From Streptomyces regalis (GTDB lineage: Bacteria; Actinomycetota; Actinomycetes; Streptomycetales; Streptomycetaceae): a stretch of DNA of 64,000 nt. The position numbers were made by a program, and so were the translations under genes. The stretch is from positions 1-64,000 of the forward strand of contig NZ_LLZG01000002.1 in NCBI RefSeq assembly GCF_001509475.1, written 5' to 3'. Positions 1 to 8,677 of the stretch are shown here, piece after piece; positions within the stretch are counted from its first letter, which is position 1; the number at the start of each line of letters is the position of its first letter. The notes beneath the pieces were generated by a model that worked only from the letters and a program-made list of their open reading frames with translations, searched no databases and was not told where the DNA came from.

Positions 1-20
1 AGAAAAGAAAAGGAAAGAAC

Positions 21-371
21 ATGACACCGGAAGTCGTGCACGAGCGCTTCGCCCAGTACCTCAAGGACCAGGACCTCGACGGACTGGGTTCCCTGTTCGG
101 CGAAGACGCCATGTTCGTACCGGGACCGGGACAGGAGCCCGTCTACGGCAGGGAAAGCATCAAGGAAGCGCTGAAGTCCTACCTCGCCTCGCCCAGCACC
201 ATTGAGATGGGGGCCACGTCGGTCCATCAGAACGGCGACCTGGCGATGGTCCAGGTGTCCTGGCGGATCACGAGCGAGAGCGGCACCGTGGAAGGAAAGT
301 CGGTCGAGGTGATGAGAAGGACGACCGAGGGCGACTGGGTCTTCGTCATCGAAAACCCCTACGGCGTCTGA
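21..371 (+). CDS. SnoaL-like / NTF2-fold small protein
   Basis: A 116-aa protein of the NTF2-like (SnoaL/DUF4440) type: an N-terminal helical part (ERFAQYLKDQDLDGLGSLF), then FGEDAMFVPGPG and a C-terminal beta sheet ending in a W-V-F-V-I-E-N strand. This is the usual pattern of the alpha+beta cone fold. Family members include small hydrolases, isomerases and proteins without enzymatic activity, so the substrate cannot be told. A purine-rich ribosome site (AAGGAAAG) lies just before the ATG. It has no clear operon partner in the window, and its upstream context is cut by the window edge. Confidence 0.75.
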   Translation: MTPEVVHERFAQYLKDQDLDGLGSLFGEDAMFVPGPGQEPVYGRESIKEALKSYLASPSTIEMGATSVHQNGDLAMVQVSWRITSESGTVEGKSVEVMRRTTEGDWVFVIENPYGV

Positions 372-828
372 TTCTCGTCATCCCGGCATCACCGTCGGGC
401 GACGGAACCTCGTCACGGCAGCGGCGGCCGTATCGACTTTCTCGATGCGGCCGCCGCTTGCTGTCCGGCGTCGGTGACACGGTCATGATCCGCTGTGGTC
501 CGGGCCCTTGGAAACCCGACCGGAGCGTATCCGGTGCCCGTAAGAGACGAAGAGGTACGGCAATGACCGAGACGGCTCAGAAGCCCCAGACGAACGCCGC
601 GGTGATCGACCACTACGTCACGCTGTTCGACCGTCTGGCCCACGACCCAAAGGCACTTGATCAGGGCTGCGGCCGGCGACCCAGTTGCGGGCGCCACAGC
701 GCCAAGCGCTGAGGGCGAATTCGCCGAGGAGACGCAGTCGTACGTCCTCGCGGCTGTCGGTGCTGAGTCGTTCTTCCCGCATGGCCTCCTCGGATGCCGT
801 TTCCGTGATCTCACTCGATGATGGGGGG
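372..828. other. Intergenic stretch with a truncated short reading frame
   Basis: Between the SnoaL-like gene and the first TrkA-C gene there is no complete gene I can support. A hairpin-like palindrome (GGCGGCCG... CGGCCGCC) at about 422-457 could terminate the upstream gene. A short frame with a good ribosome site starts at 563 but ends after 49 codons; it is described separately. The rest (about 713-828) codes for nothing recognisable on either strand. Confidence 0.5.
563..712 (+). pseudogene. Truncated N-terminal fragment, unrecognised (possibly NTF2-like)
   Basis: An ATG at 563 follows a plausible Shine-Dalgarno sequence (GACGAAGAGG). It opens a frame whose first 34 residues look like a real protein start (helix NAAVIDHYVTLFDRLAHDP). 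After about codon 34 the composition changes to Arg/Cys-rich nonsense and the frame stops at codon 50. The helix resembles starts of SnoaL-like proteins, but this is weak. The most likely reading is the 5' end of a gene whose remainder was lost by deletion at about position 660. Confidence 0.4.
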
Positions 829-1308
829 ATGGATGTCACCGAGGTGCTGCTGCCCGGTGTGGGCCTGCGCTATGAGTTCACCAATCACCGGGGCGAGCGG
901 GTGGGGGTGGTGGCACGGCGCACGGGGGACTTCGAGCTGGTGGTCTATGCGGGAGAGGACCCGGATGAAGGTCGTCCGGTTCTTGAGCTCAATAGCGAAG
1001 AGGCCGACACGGTCGCGGAGATCCTGGGCGCGCCGCGAATCGCGGAGCGGTTCGCCGACCTGACGAAGGAGGTTCCGGGACTGGTGTCCGGGCAGGTCCG
1101 GGTGGGCGCGGGAAGTGCGTATGACGGCCGGCCCCTGGGCGCGACGCGGGCACGGACTCAGACCGGGGCGTCGATCGTCGCGGTGGTGCGGGGTGAGGAT
1201 GTGATCGCCTCTCCCACGCCTCAGGAGGTTCTCCGGGGCGGGGACGTCCTGGTCGTGATCGGTACCCACGAGGGCATCACGGGCGTGGCACGCATCGTCC
1301 AGGGCTGA
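829..1308 (+). CDS. TrkA-C domain regulatory subunit of a CPA2 antiporter
   Basis: A 159-aa cytosolic protein. The first half (LLPGVGLRYEF, VVARRTGDFELV) is the N-terminal domain seen in KhtT-like subunits. The C-terminal 70 residues form a TrkA-C (RCK C-terminal) ligand-binding domain, with GASIVAVVRGEDVIASPTP and RGGDVLVVIGTHEGI. In the family this subunit gates a partner cation/proton antiporter in response to a nucleotide or pH. The partner follows 5 bp downstream, so the two are an operon. The ATG at 829 was chosen because it starts the conserved MDVTEVLLPG segment and has a G-run directly upstream. Confidence 0.85.
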   Translation: MDVTEVLLPGVGLRYEFTNHRGERVGVVARRTGDFELVVYAGEDPDEGRPVLELNSEEADTVAEILGAPRIAERFADLTKEVPGLVSGQVRVGAGSAYDGRPLGATRARTQTGASIVAVVRGEDVIASPTPQEVLRGGDVLVVIGTHEGITGVARIVQG

Positions 1309-1313
1309 GCCCC

Positions 1314-2489
1314 GTGCGTACACCGGTCGCGTTGCTGCTGGAGCTGGGGTTGCTCCTCGCCGCCCTGAGCGTGCTCGGGACATTGGCGCGGCGCTTCACC
1401 CTCTCGCCCATTCCGCTGTATCTGCTGGCGGGGCTGGCGGTCGGCGAAGGGGGCGTGGCCCCCGTCCCCGCAGCGGGGCAATTCGTCGAGACAGGCGCCG
1501 CCATCGGGGTGGTGCTGCTCCTGCTGACGCTCGGCCTGGAGTTCTCCCTGACCGAGTTCGCGGTCGGTATGCGCAGGCACGTGCCATCGGCTCTGGTCGA
1601 TCTCGTACTCAACGCCGCACCCGGTGCGGTGGCCGGGGTGTTGCTCGGCATGGACGGCGTCGGCATTCTCGCGCTGGCCGGCGCCACATACATCTCCTCT
1701 TCCGGCATCATCGCCCGCCTGCTCACCGACCTTCGCCGACTGGGCAACCGGGAGACACCGGCGGTCTTGTCGGTGCTGGTCATGGAGGACTGCGCCATGG
1801 CCCTCTACCTGCCCGTCCTCGCCGTGCTCGCCTCCGGCGGCCAGTGGTGGCAGGCGATGCTGGGTGTGCTCGCCGCGGTCGGCGCCGTGCTCACCGCCTT
1901 CGCCGTCTCCTACCGGTGGGGGCACCACCTGGGCAAGCTCATCGCCCACCCAGACGCCGAACAACTGCTGCTGCGGGTGCTCGGCCTCACGCTGATCGTC
2001 GCTGCTCTGGCCGAGTTCGTCCATGCCTCGGCCGCCGTCGGCGCCTTCCTGGTCGGTCTCACCCTGACCGGTGAGACCGCCACCCGTACCCGGGCCGTGC
2101 TCAGCCCCTTGCGTGACCTCTTCGCCGCCGTGTTCTTCCTGGCCATCGGGCTGTCCGTCGACCCTGTCGACCTGCTGCCCGCCCTCCCGGCAGCGCTCGC
2201 GCTCGCCGCGGTCACCGTGGTCACGAAGATCCTCACTGGACGGTACGCCGCCATGCGTGACCAGGTGGGCCGCCGCGGGCAGCTGCGTGCCGGGACCGCG
2301 CTCATCGCCCGCGGCGAGTTCTCCCTGGTGATCGTCGGGCTGGTCGGCGCCCTGCACGACACTCTGGGCCCGCTGGTGACCACGTACGTCTTCATCCTCG
2401 CCCTCGTGGGCCCGGTCCTCACCCGTCTGGCAGGCCCAGCCCCGTCCCGGCCTCGGCCAGCGCCCGACACACGAGACGGCAGTACCTGA
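1314..2489 (+). CDS. CPA2 family cation/proton antiporter (KhtU/KefB-like), copy 1
   Basis: A 391-aa integral membrane protein with about 12 hydrophobic segments and the Na+/H+ exchanger fold. Typical CPA2 elements are visible: PIPLYLLAGLAVGEGG early, TYISSSGIIARLL in the unwound helix 4/5 region, LRRLGNRETPAVLSVLVMED, and SAAVGAFLVGLTLTGE. It lacks the cytosolic RCK-N domain of full-length KefB, which fits with a separate TrkA-C subunit encoded just upstream. GTG start 5 bp after the upstream stop, so the two are probably translationally coupled. It is expected to exchange K+ (or NH4+/Na+) for protons; the ion cannot be deduced. Confidence 0.88.
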   Translation: MRTPVALLLELGLLLAALSVLGTLARRFTLSPIPLYLLAGLAVGEGGVAPVPAAGQFVETGAAIGVVLLLLTLGLEFSLTEFAVGMRRHVPSALVDLVLNAAPGAVAGVLLGMDGVGILALAGATYISSSGIIARLLTDLRRLGNRETPAVLSVLVMEDCAMALYLPVLAVLASGGQWWQAMLGVLAAVGAVLTAFAVSYRWGHHLGKLIAHPDAEQLLLRVLGLTLIVAALAEFVHASAAVGAFLVGLTLTGETATRTRAVLSPLRDLFAAVFFLAIGLSVDPVDLLPALPAALALAAVTVVTKILTGRYAAMRDQVGRRGQLRAGTALIARGEFSLVIVGLVGALHDTLGPLVTTYVFILALVGPVLTRLAGPAPSRPRPAPDTRDGST

Positions 2490-3026
2490 CCAGCGCGAGC
2501 GTCACCCGGTGAGTCGTGCGCCGTCCCCCCTCCCACCCATCTTCGTGCGCACCCGCCGGGCGCGACCGACAGCCGTGCACGGCTGCTGGATGTGGGTGGC
2601 GGTGTTTGTGCAGGTCCTCCAGCAAGGGTTTGTGCGTTTCCGCCACCAGGAAAGGTTGGGTGTTGGGCCTGATGGCGGGAAGGGGAACACGGGAGGCCGG
2701 GTGATACGGCCGTGGCCGTGTGCGGACGGTTCGGTGCCCTGTGACGGCGGCGGCCTGAGGTCGCGGTCGGCTGCTGACGCTGGGCTGGGCGCTGCTGCGA
2801 GCCGTGTGCCGCAGCGGGGGTCGTATGCGGTGCTGAGCGGGTCTGAGTGCCGAGTTGTCCTCACCCTGACCTGTGCACGACGCCCGGCGTCCGGCGCCCG
2901 ACGTCCGGCGCCCGGCGCCCGGCGCCCGGCGCCCGGCGCCCGGCGCCCGAGGAAACACCTTTGGCCCCAGCCGCCCACCGCCTCAACCCGTTCCAGGACG
3001 GCGACGTGTTCCGGGAAGGAGGAGCC
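2490..3026. other. Non-coding spacer with a 7-bp tandem repeat
   Basis: No gene with convincing ribosome site and codon bias was found here. The notable content is a 70-bp array of ten 7-bp units at 2881-2950, listed separately. The sequence between 2980 and 3020 leads into the ribosome site of the DUF3040 gene. Confidence 0.5.
2881..2950. repeat. Ten-copy 7-bp tandem repeat (CGCCCGG)
   Basis: Ten head-to-tail 7-bp units, consensus CGCCCGG. Copies 2 and 4 read CGTCCGG, and copies 3 and 10 read CGCCCGA; the others are exact. Each unit boundary creates the palindrome GGCGCC. The array lies about 75 bp upstream of the DUF3040 start codon, in the likely leader or promoter region, and such arrays change length easily. 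Confidence 0.95.
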
Positions 3027-3314
3027 GTGCCCCAGTCCGACGACGAATACTTGGCCGCCCTAGAAGAACGACTTGCGCGTGATGATCCCCGCTTCGCCCG
3101 GGCGTTCGGGGCTGGACGCCCCGCCCGGCCTCGCGAGTACCGGTACACCAGTGCCTGGTGGGAGCTCGTGGTCGCCGTGGCCGTACTGGTCACCGGCATT
3201 GTTCTGGCCAACGGGCTGCTCATCGCCACGGGGTTGGTCCTCACCGGCATCGCCGTCCAGTTGTTCGACCCGCATCGCGTGCGAGCAGGGCGCCGCAGCC
3301 CTCCTTTCCGCTGA
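3027..3314 (+). CDS. DUF3040 small membrane protein
   Basis: A 95-aa protein starting VPQSDDEYLAALEERLARDD, typical of the actinobacterial DUF3040 family. A short amphipathic N-terminal part ends in GRPARPREY. Two membrane helices follow (WWELVVAVAVLVTGIVLANG and LLIATGLVLTGIAVQLF), with a basic tail. The GTG at 3027 has a strong AAGGAGG ribosome site. The function of the family is unknown. It lies between two antiporter units but is not clearly in their operon. Confidence 0.8.
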   Translation: MPQSDDEYLAALEERLARDDPRFARAFGAGRPARPREYRYTSAWWELVVAVAVLVTGIVLANGLLIATGLVLTGIAVQLFDPHRVRAGRRSPPFR

Positions 3315-3355
3315 CGCGCCGGACCGGGCCCCTGCGGCAGCGGCTGGGTCCGCCG

Positions 3356-3583
3356 GTGACGCTGCGGCAGCTGTACGCGATGCTCTTGGTCTGCGGGGTC
3401 GTCCTGCTCGCCGGGATCGTCGCCACCGAAGCCGCCGAGCGCGGCCTCCGTGCGATCGGGAGGCCGAGCATGGCGACCCCAGGACCACCGCCGAGTGGAA
3501 CCGCCCTGCTGCGAACGGCGACTGAGGCGCCATCAGAGGCACCCCGAGACCAGCGCGTACCGGCCCCTGTGCTGACGGGGTGA
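3356..3583 (+). CDS. Possible single-span membrane protein, unrecognised
   Basis: A 75-aa frame opening with GTG at 3356: a short start (TLRQLYAM), one hydrophobic helix (LLVCGVVLLAGIVATEA) and a Pro/Ala-rich tail. Its frame is open well upstream and overlaps the end of the DUF3040 gene in another phase. No good ribosome site is visible. The clear helix followed by an Arg/Glu segment argues for coding; the weak start argues against. Confidence 0.35.
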   Translation: MTLRQLYAMLLVCGVVLLAGIVATEAAERGLRAIGRPSMATPGPPPSGTALLRTATEAPSEAPRDQRVPAPVLTG

Positions 3584-4191
3584 TGTGCTGACCATGCGCC
3601 CGCCTCATGCCGATACGGCAATTTCCGTATGATTACCGGCATTTGGGGTGCGCTAGAATTCTTTACCGAGCCCTTACGCTCTGTTGAGCGAGGGGTCGCT
3701 CAGGCGTTGGGGTGGTGTTGCTGTTTTCGGGCCGATGGGATGGGGGCGTGACATGGGTCGGGTCATCCGCGTACGCAACAACGTCCCTGCGCGCGTCGAG
3801 AACCCCGCCCGCGACGGCGTCCCTGATACCGACAGCGCCACCGGCTTGAACGGCCGCTCGGCGCGCTGACGGGCGCCCCGCCCGACGGGGACAAGCGGCC
3901 GCGACACGGCTGGTCGCACGGCACCACGCGGTCCGGATCTCCTGCCGACCCCCCGAGCCCGCTGCAAGGACGCAGCCCCGCCCCGCTTCTCACCGAGCCG
4001 TTTCGCTCGGCTCGCACACACGACCCTCAGCACCGTCTTGCCGCAAGACGATGCGAAGCCGACCGGCCCGAACGGTTACTCGCGTACCCGCAATGGCACC
4101 CAAGGCCCGTCCGGGGCTCAAGCCCGAACCGCCGGCACCCGCAACAGGCACAGACGCCGCCACCGAACCGATCCACGGAGGTCAGACGCCC
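3584..4191. other. Gene-free stretch before the second antiporter
   Basis: About 600 bp with no supportable gene. It contains an AT-richer patch at 3605-3665 that could hold a promoter. Frames here are short, Arg/Pro-rich and lack ribosome sites. Unlike the other two antiporters, the downstream copy has no TrkA-C gene in front of it. Confidence 0.5.
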
Positions 4192-5409
4192 GTGCACAAC
4201 ACCACCGCCATGCTCATCGAACTCGGGGCGATCATCCTCGCCCTCGGGTTGCTGGGACGCCTCGCCGGACGGGTGGGCTTCTCGCCCATACCCCTGTATC
4301 TGCTCGCCGGACTGGCCTTCGGCCATGGCGGCATCCTGCCCCTGCAGGCCAGTGAGGAGTTCGTCGCCACTGGGGCCGAGATCGGCGTCATACTCCTGCT
4401 GCTCCTGCTCGGCCTGGAGTACAGCGCCTCCGAACTCGTCACCACCCTCAAGACCCAATACCCCTCCGGCGCGGTCGACTTCGTCCTCAACGCCACGCCC
4501 GGTGCCGCGATGGCCCTGCTGCTCGGCTGGGGCCCGGTGGCGGCCGTCGCGCTGGCCGGTGTCACCTGGATCTCGTCATCCGGGGTGATCGCCAAGGTGC
4601 TCGGCGATCTGCGCCGGCTCGGTAACCGCGAGACCCCGGTCGTACTCGGCGTGTTGGTCCTGGAAGACCTCTCCATGGCCGTCTATCTGCCGATCCTCAC
4701 CGCCCTGCTGGCCGGGGTGAGCCTGGCGGGCGGCGCCGTGACTCTCCTGATTGCCCTGGGCACGGTCGGCGCCGTGCTGTACGTGGCCTTGCGCCACGGC
4801 CGCTTGGTCAGCCGTGCGGTCTCCTCCGACAGCGCGGAGATGCTCCTGCTGGTCGTCTTCGGCCTCACCCTGCTCGTCGCGGGCATCGCCCAGCAGCTCC
4901 AGGTGTCGGCGGCGGTCGGCGCGTTCCTGGTCGGCATCGCCCTGTCCGGCGAGGTCGCCGAGGGCGCCGGCAACCTCCTCACCCCGCTGCGGGACCTGTT
5001 CGCCGCAGTGTTCTTCGTCTTCTTCGGCCTGCACACCGATCCCGCCGAGATCCCGCCCGTACTGGTGCCCGCTCTCGCTCTGGCCGCCGTCACCATCCTG
5101 ACGAAGATCGCCACGGGCTACTGGGCCGCCCGCCGTGCCGGGATCTCGGCCAAGGGCCGCTGGCGCGCGGGCGGAACACTGGTGGCGCGGGGCGAGTTCT
5201 CCATCGTCATCGCCGGACTCGCGGTCGGCGTCGAACCGCGCATCGGCCCACTGGCCACCGCCTACGTCCTGATCCTGGTCGTCCTCGGGCCACTGGCTGC
5301 CCGCTGGACCGAGCCCCTGGCTCGCCGCCTCACCCGCCGCCCGCCGCGCGAGGCGTCGGCCGCGACGGCGGTGTCCGAGCCCGCCGAGGCCGCGCACGCT
5401 CACCGCTGA
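4192..5409 (+). CDS. CPA2 family cation/proton antiporter, copy 2
   Basis: A 405-aa membrane antiporter with the same layout as copy 1: PIPLYLLAGLAFGHGG, a conserved WISSSGVIAKVLGDLRRLGN segment, LVLEDLSMAVYLPI, VSAAVGAFLVGIALSGEV, and FAAVFFVFFGLHTDP. The GTG at 4192 has a GGAGG ribosome site about 10 bp upstream and starts at the conserved HNTTAMLIELG segment. The C-terminus ends in a His/Ala-rich tail without an RCK domain. It is far closer to copy 3, which faces it on the opposite strand 126 bp away, than to copy 1. No dedicated TrkA-C gene precedes it; it may share the subunit encoded at 6799-7284. Confidence 0.88.
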   Translation: MHNTTAMLIELGAIILALGLLGRLAGRVGFSPIPLYLLAGLAFGHGGILPLQASEEFVATGAEIGVILLLLLLGLEYSASELVTTLKTQYPSGAVDFVLNATPGAAMALLLGWGPVAAVALAGVTWISSSGVIAKVLGDLRRLGNRETPVVLGVLVLEDLSMAVYLPILTALLAGVSLAGGAVTLLIALGTVGAVLYVALRHGRLVSRAVSSDSAEMLLLVVFGLTLLVAGIAQQLQVSAAVGAFLVGIALSGEVAEGAGNLLTPLRDLFAAVFFVFFGLHTDPAEIPPVLVPALALAAVTILTKIATGYWAARRAGISAKGRWRAGGTLVARGEFSIVIAGLAVGVEPRIGPLATAYVLILVVLGPLAARWTEPLARRLTRRPPREASAATAVSEPAEAAHAHR

Positions 5410-5535
5410 GCACGGCAGAACCGAGCACATGGGCGCGGCGTCCGGTGCGTCGCGGCTGCCCGCACGGCCGCGCCGGAGCACACGGTCGCAGCAGGACCAT
5501 GTCCCGCTGCGTCAGCGCCGCCCAGCTGTCCCCAC

Positions 5536-6802
5536 TCATGACCGTCCGACCGCGCCCTGATCGTCCACCACTTCGGAAGGCGCCGTCAGCGACGTCTCGC
5601 CGTCGCTCGGCACCTGCCCCGTCGGTGCGGCCTTGCCCAGGCGGCCCACCAGACGGAGGGCTACCGGCTCGGTGTAGCGGGCGGTGAGCGGGCCCAGGAT
5701 CACCAGGATCAGCACGTACGCCGTGGCCAGGGGGCCCAGGGAAGGTTCGATGCCCGCCGTGACCGCCAGTCCGGCGATGACGATGGAGAACTCGCCGCGT
5801 GCGACCAGGGCGCCGCCTGCACGCCATCGGCCCTTGGCGGAGATCCCGGCCCGGCGGGCGGCCCAGTAGCCGGTGGCGATCTTCGTGAGGGCGGTGATGA
5901 CGGCCAAGGCGAGCGCCGGGAGGAGGACCGGCGGGATGCTGGATGGATCGGTGCAGGCCGAAGAAGACGAAGAACACCGCCGCGAACAGATCCCGCAGCG
6001 GCGCCAGCAGGTTGTGCGCGCCCTCGGCGACCTCGCCGGACAGGGCGATGCCGACCAGGAACGCACCCACGGCGGCCGATACCTGCAGTTGCTGGGCCAG
6101 GCCGGCGACGAGCAGAGTCAGGCCCAGCACCACCAGCAGCAGTTTCTCGGGGTCGTCGCTGGAGACGAAGCGCGAGATGTGCCGCCCGTAGCGCACCGCC
6201 ACCAGGAGCACGATTCCGGCGACGCCGAGCGCGATGGCCAGTGTGGCGCTGCCCGCCGCGAGACTCGTTCCGGCCAGCAGAGCGGTGATGATCGGCAAGT
6301 AGACCGCCATGGAGAGGTCTTCGAGCACCAGGATGCTAAGGATGACCGGCGTTTCGCGGTTACCCAGCCGGCCCAGGTCACCGAGGACCTTGGCGATCAC
6401 CCCGGAGGACGAGATCCAGGTGACGCCGGCGAGCACCACGGCTGCCACCGGCCCCCATCCCAGCAGCAGCGCCATGGCCGCGCCGGGCACGGCGTTGAAC
6501 GCGGCGTCGACGAGACCGGCCGGGTACTGGGTCCTGAGGTTGGAGACCAGATCGCTGGCCGTGTACTCCAGGCCGAGCATGAGCAGCAGCAGGATCACGC
6601 CGATCTCGGCGCCGATTGCCACGAACTCCTCACTCGTGCCGAGGGGCAGCAATCCGCCCTCGCCGAATGCGAGCCCGGCCAGCAGGTACAGCGGGATCGG
6701 CGAGAACTGGAAGCGTCCGGCGAACCGGCCCAGCAGTCCCAGACCGAGGATGATCGCGCCGAACTCGATCAGGAAGACCGCGGAGGAGTGCACGACCGTC
6801 AC
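5536..6802 (-). pseudogene. CPA2 antiporter, copy 3, frameshifted
   Basis: A close relative of copy 2 in the opposite orientation. The reading frame from the GTG at 6802 (GTGA overlap with the TrkA-C stop) is intact through VSAAVGAFLVGIALSGEV and FFVFFGLH. It then shifts: copy 2 has FFGLHTDPAEIPP, whereas here CACC stands where CACACC is expected, at about 5949-5953, a loss of two bases. The proper frame resumes as DPSSIPPVLLPALAL and runs to a stop at 5536 with a normal C-terminal third. Either the gene is broken at about three quarters of its length or this is a sequencing error. Until resolved it should be treated as a frameshifted antiporter. Confidence 0.8.
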
Positions 6803-7284
6803 TCCCGCCCGAGTATCGCGGCAGCAGCCTCCACACCCTCGCGGGTGCCGATCACGATAAGGGTGTCGCCCCCCGCCAGCCGGAAGTCCGGCCCCGGGGA
6901 GGGGATCGCCTCGGCGCGACGCAGTACTGCCACGATGGACACGCCGGTCTCGGTACGCATCCGGGTGTCGCCCAGCAGCCGCCCGTTCCAGTGGGAGGTG
7001 GCGGACAGTTCGATGCGCTCGGCCACCAGACCCAACTCGGTAGTGGAGAGCAGGTTCGGGCTGTGGTGGGCTGGCATCAGCGCGTCGATCAGCGTCGCCG
7101 CCTCCCCGGACGTCAGCCGCACCGACAGCGCGCACGCGTCCGGGTCATCCTGCTGGTACGCGCTCAAGGTCCGCGACCCGTCCCGGTGCGCGACCACCGA
7201 CAAGCGGCGCTGCTCCCGCGTGGTCAGGTCGTAGCGCACGCCGATCCCCGGCAACGGCGTACTGCTCATCCGCGCAGCGCCCAC
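6799..7284 (-). CDS. TrkA-C domain regulatory subunit, second copy
   Basis: A 161-aa homologue of the protein at 829-1308, with the same PGIGVRYDL start segment and a C-terminal TrkA-C domain (TGVSIVAVLRRAEAIPSPGP, AGGDTLIVIGTREGVE). The GTG at 7284 has a strong AGGAGG ribosome site six bases upstream; the ATG at 7269 is an alternative. Its stop overlaps the start of antiporter copy 3, so the pair forms a subunit-antiporter operon like the first one. If copy 3 is really broken, this subunit may be orphaned or serve copy 2. Confidence 0.85.
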   Translation of the reverse strand: MGAARMSSTPLPGIGVRYDLTTREQRRLSVVAHRDGSRTLSAYQQDDPDACALSVRLTSGEAATLIDALMPAHHSPNLLSTTELGLVAERIELSATSHWNGRLLGDTRMRTETGVSIVAVLRRAEAIPSPGPDFRLAGGDTLIVIGTREGVEAAAAILGRE

Positions 7285-7491
7285 GGCTGTCCTCCTGTGT
7301 GGCTGTCTTGTTTGACTGTTTCTTTAGAGAACCGTCGGTGCCACCCTAGCGAGCACCCCGGAGGCGGCCGTCGGAGCCCGCTCGCAACGGCGGTGGGACA
7401 ATCCGTGCCCAGGGCCTGCAACCCACGGCCACCGGACGATCGGCGTTGCTCATTTCACCAGCGCCACGGAGAACCGGAAGGAAGCGTCAGC

Positions 7492-7932
7492 ATGATCGAG
7501 TGGGTGTCCCTCAGCACTGGGGCGCGCCCAGTCCCCCAGCCCGTCGCCACCCCGCTGGTGTGGGTCGGGGCGTTCGGCGGCGCGGCAGTGCTGGTGGCTC
7601 TTCTCAACACCCTCGTGGGCCCGGGCCGCCCAGGGCTCGCCCTGGCCGTACTCTCCCTGCTGGCCGCCCTCCTGGGGCTGTGCGCACGCTTCACCGCCGC
7701 CCCCGGGACCGCCGTACTGTGCTGGCTGTTCCTCAACGGCTTCGCCATCCCGCCCGCCGGGATCCTCACCTGGACCGGACACCGCGACACGTTCTGGCTG
7801 ACCTGCCTACTCGCCGCCGCCCTCATCGGTACGGCCCTGGCCCGCCTGACCAACGCACGCGCCGCCTACCGGCGTATCACTGCAGGAGTCACCGCTACCG
7901 CAGATCCGGGTGACGGACCGCGCGGTTCCTGA
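7492..7932 (+). CDS. Small integral membrane protein, unrecognised
   Basis: A 146-aa protein with four hydrophobic helices: around PLVWVGAFGGAAVLVALL, LALAVLSLLAALLGLCARF, AVLCWLFLNGFAIPPAG, and FWLTCLLAAALIGTALA. A short soluble tail follows. The ATG at 7492 has a GGAAGGAAG ribosome site. The arrangement resembles the four-helix membrane input regions of some Streptomyces sensor proteins, but no catalytic or DNA-binding domain follows, so no function is assigned. It stands alone between the antiporter block and the MerR operon. Confidence 0.65.
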   Translation: MIEWVSLSTGARPVPQPVATPLVWVGAFGGAAVLVALLNTLVGPGRPGLALAVLSLLAALLGLCARFTAAPGTAVLCWLFLNGFAIPPAGILTWTGHRDTFWLTCLLAAALIGTALARLTNARAAYRRITAGVTATADPGDGPRGS

Positions 7933-8084
7933 CCGGCTCAGCAGCGCAGATGCCCGGCATTCCCTGCGGTCGCTGTTCCCCATCACAGGCGGCGCCCTCG
8001 TCTGCGCCGCCAGGCCATCGCCGTGTGGGGTGGTCGGCCGCAGCCCTGGCTCAGTAGATCTCCCCACCAAATCCGTGCCCGGGC

Positions 8085-8115
8085 TTGCAACCGATACTCA
8101 GGTACAGGTTTACCG
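8085..8115 (+). promoter_or_regulatory. MerR-type promoter/operator
   Basis: A TTGCAA -35 element (8085-8090) is separated by 19 bp from TTACCG (8110-8115). The long spacer holds an imperfect dyad, AACCGATAC against GGTACAGGTT. Stretched spacers with a central dyad are the hallmark of MerR-family promoters. It lies about 50 bp before the first gene of a two-gene unit ending in a merR fragment, so it is probably the autoregulated promoter of that unit. Confidence 0.55.
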
Positions 8116-8161
8116 TCGGAGGTGTCCCGCCCACGGGGACGTAACGACGGGAGTGAGTGCG

Positions 8162-8491
8162 ATGAGCGATCTGGCGTGGGTGCCGCAGTCCTGCACGCTG
8201 CCCACCGACGAGCGGCCCCTGCGGGTGGCGGAGTGGGACGCGTTGATCTCCGAGCGGCTGGCCTCGTCGTCAAGGCCCGCGCCTCTGCGGCTGCGCCTGG
8301 AACTGGCCGATGGCCCGGGCGTAGAGGAGCGAGTCCGGGACCTGGTGGCACGTGAGAGCGGCTGCTGCTCCTTCTTCACCTTCACCACCACCCCCAGCGA
8401 GAACCTGATCGGCCTGGACATTGCGGTGGACCCGGCGCACGAGACGGTCCTGGACGCTCTCGCCACATGGACCGCCGGGACGCAGCAGTGA
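8162..8491 (+). CDS. Cys-motif protein of a MerR operon, unrecognised
   Basis: A 109-aa soluble protein. The centre has VARESGCCSFFTF with a vicinal Cys-Cys pair, a likely metal or thiol site, followed by a beta-rich end. Similar small proteins are often encoded directly before a MerR-type regulator in actinobacteria, which suggests a role in handling the inducing metal or reactive compound. This is inference. Its stop overlaps the GTG of the merR fragment (GTGA). A candidate MerR operator sits about 50 bp upstream of the ATG. Confidence 0.65.
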   Translation: MSDLAWVPQSCTLPTDERPLRVAEWDALISERLASSSRPAPLRLRLELADGPGVEERVRDLVARESGCCSFFTFTTTPSENLIGLDIAVDPAHETVLDALATWTAGTQQ

Positions 8492-8676
8492 ACGCGGGAC
8501 TGCGCAGCGGGCAGGTTGCCGAGGCGGCCGGGGTGAACGTCCAGACCCTGCGCTATTACGAGCGGCGCGGGCTGCTGGCCGAGCCGGAGCGCAGCAACGG
8601 CGGTCACCGCTTGTACGGAGAGGACGCGGTGACCGCGCTGCGGGTGATCAAGGCCGCCCAGCGCCTCGGGTTCACG
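8488..8676 (+). pseudogene. merR-family regulator, truncated
   Basis: The first 63 codons encode a normal MerR DNA-binding domain: LRSGQVAEAAGVNVQTLRYY followed by ERRGLLAEPERSNGGHRLY and a helix ending AAQRLGFT. At about 8676 the sequence changes abruptly to the middle of an IS5-family transposase in another frame, so the effector-binding part is lost. Without the dimerisation helix and sensor region the product is unlikely to act as a regulator. The GTG at 8488 overlaps the upstream stop. Confidence 0.85.
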
Positions 8677-8677
8677 C

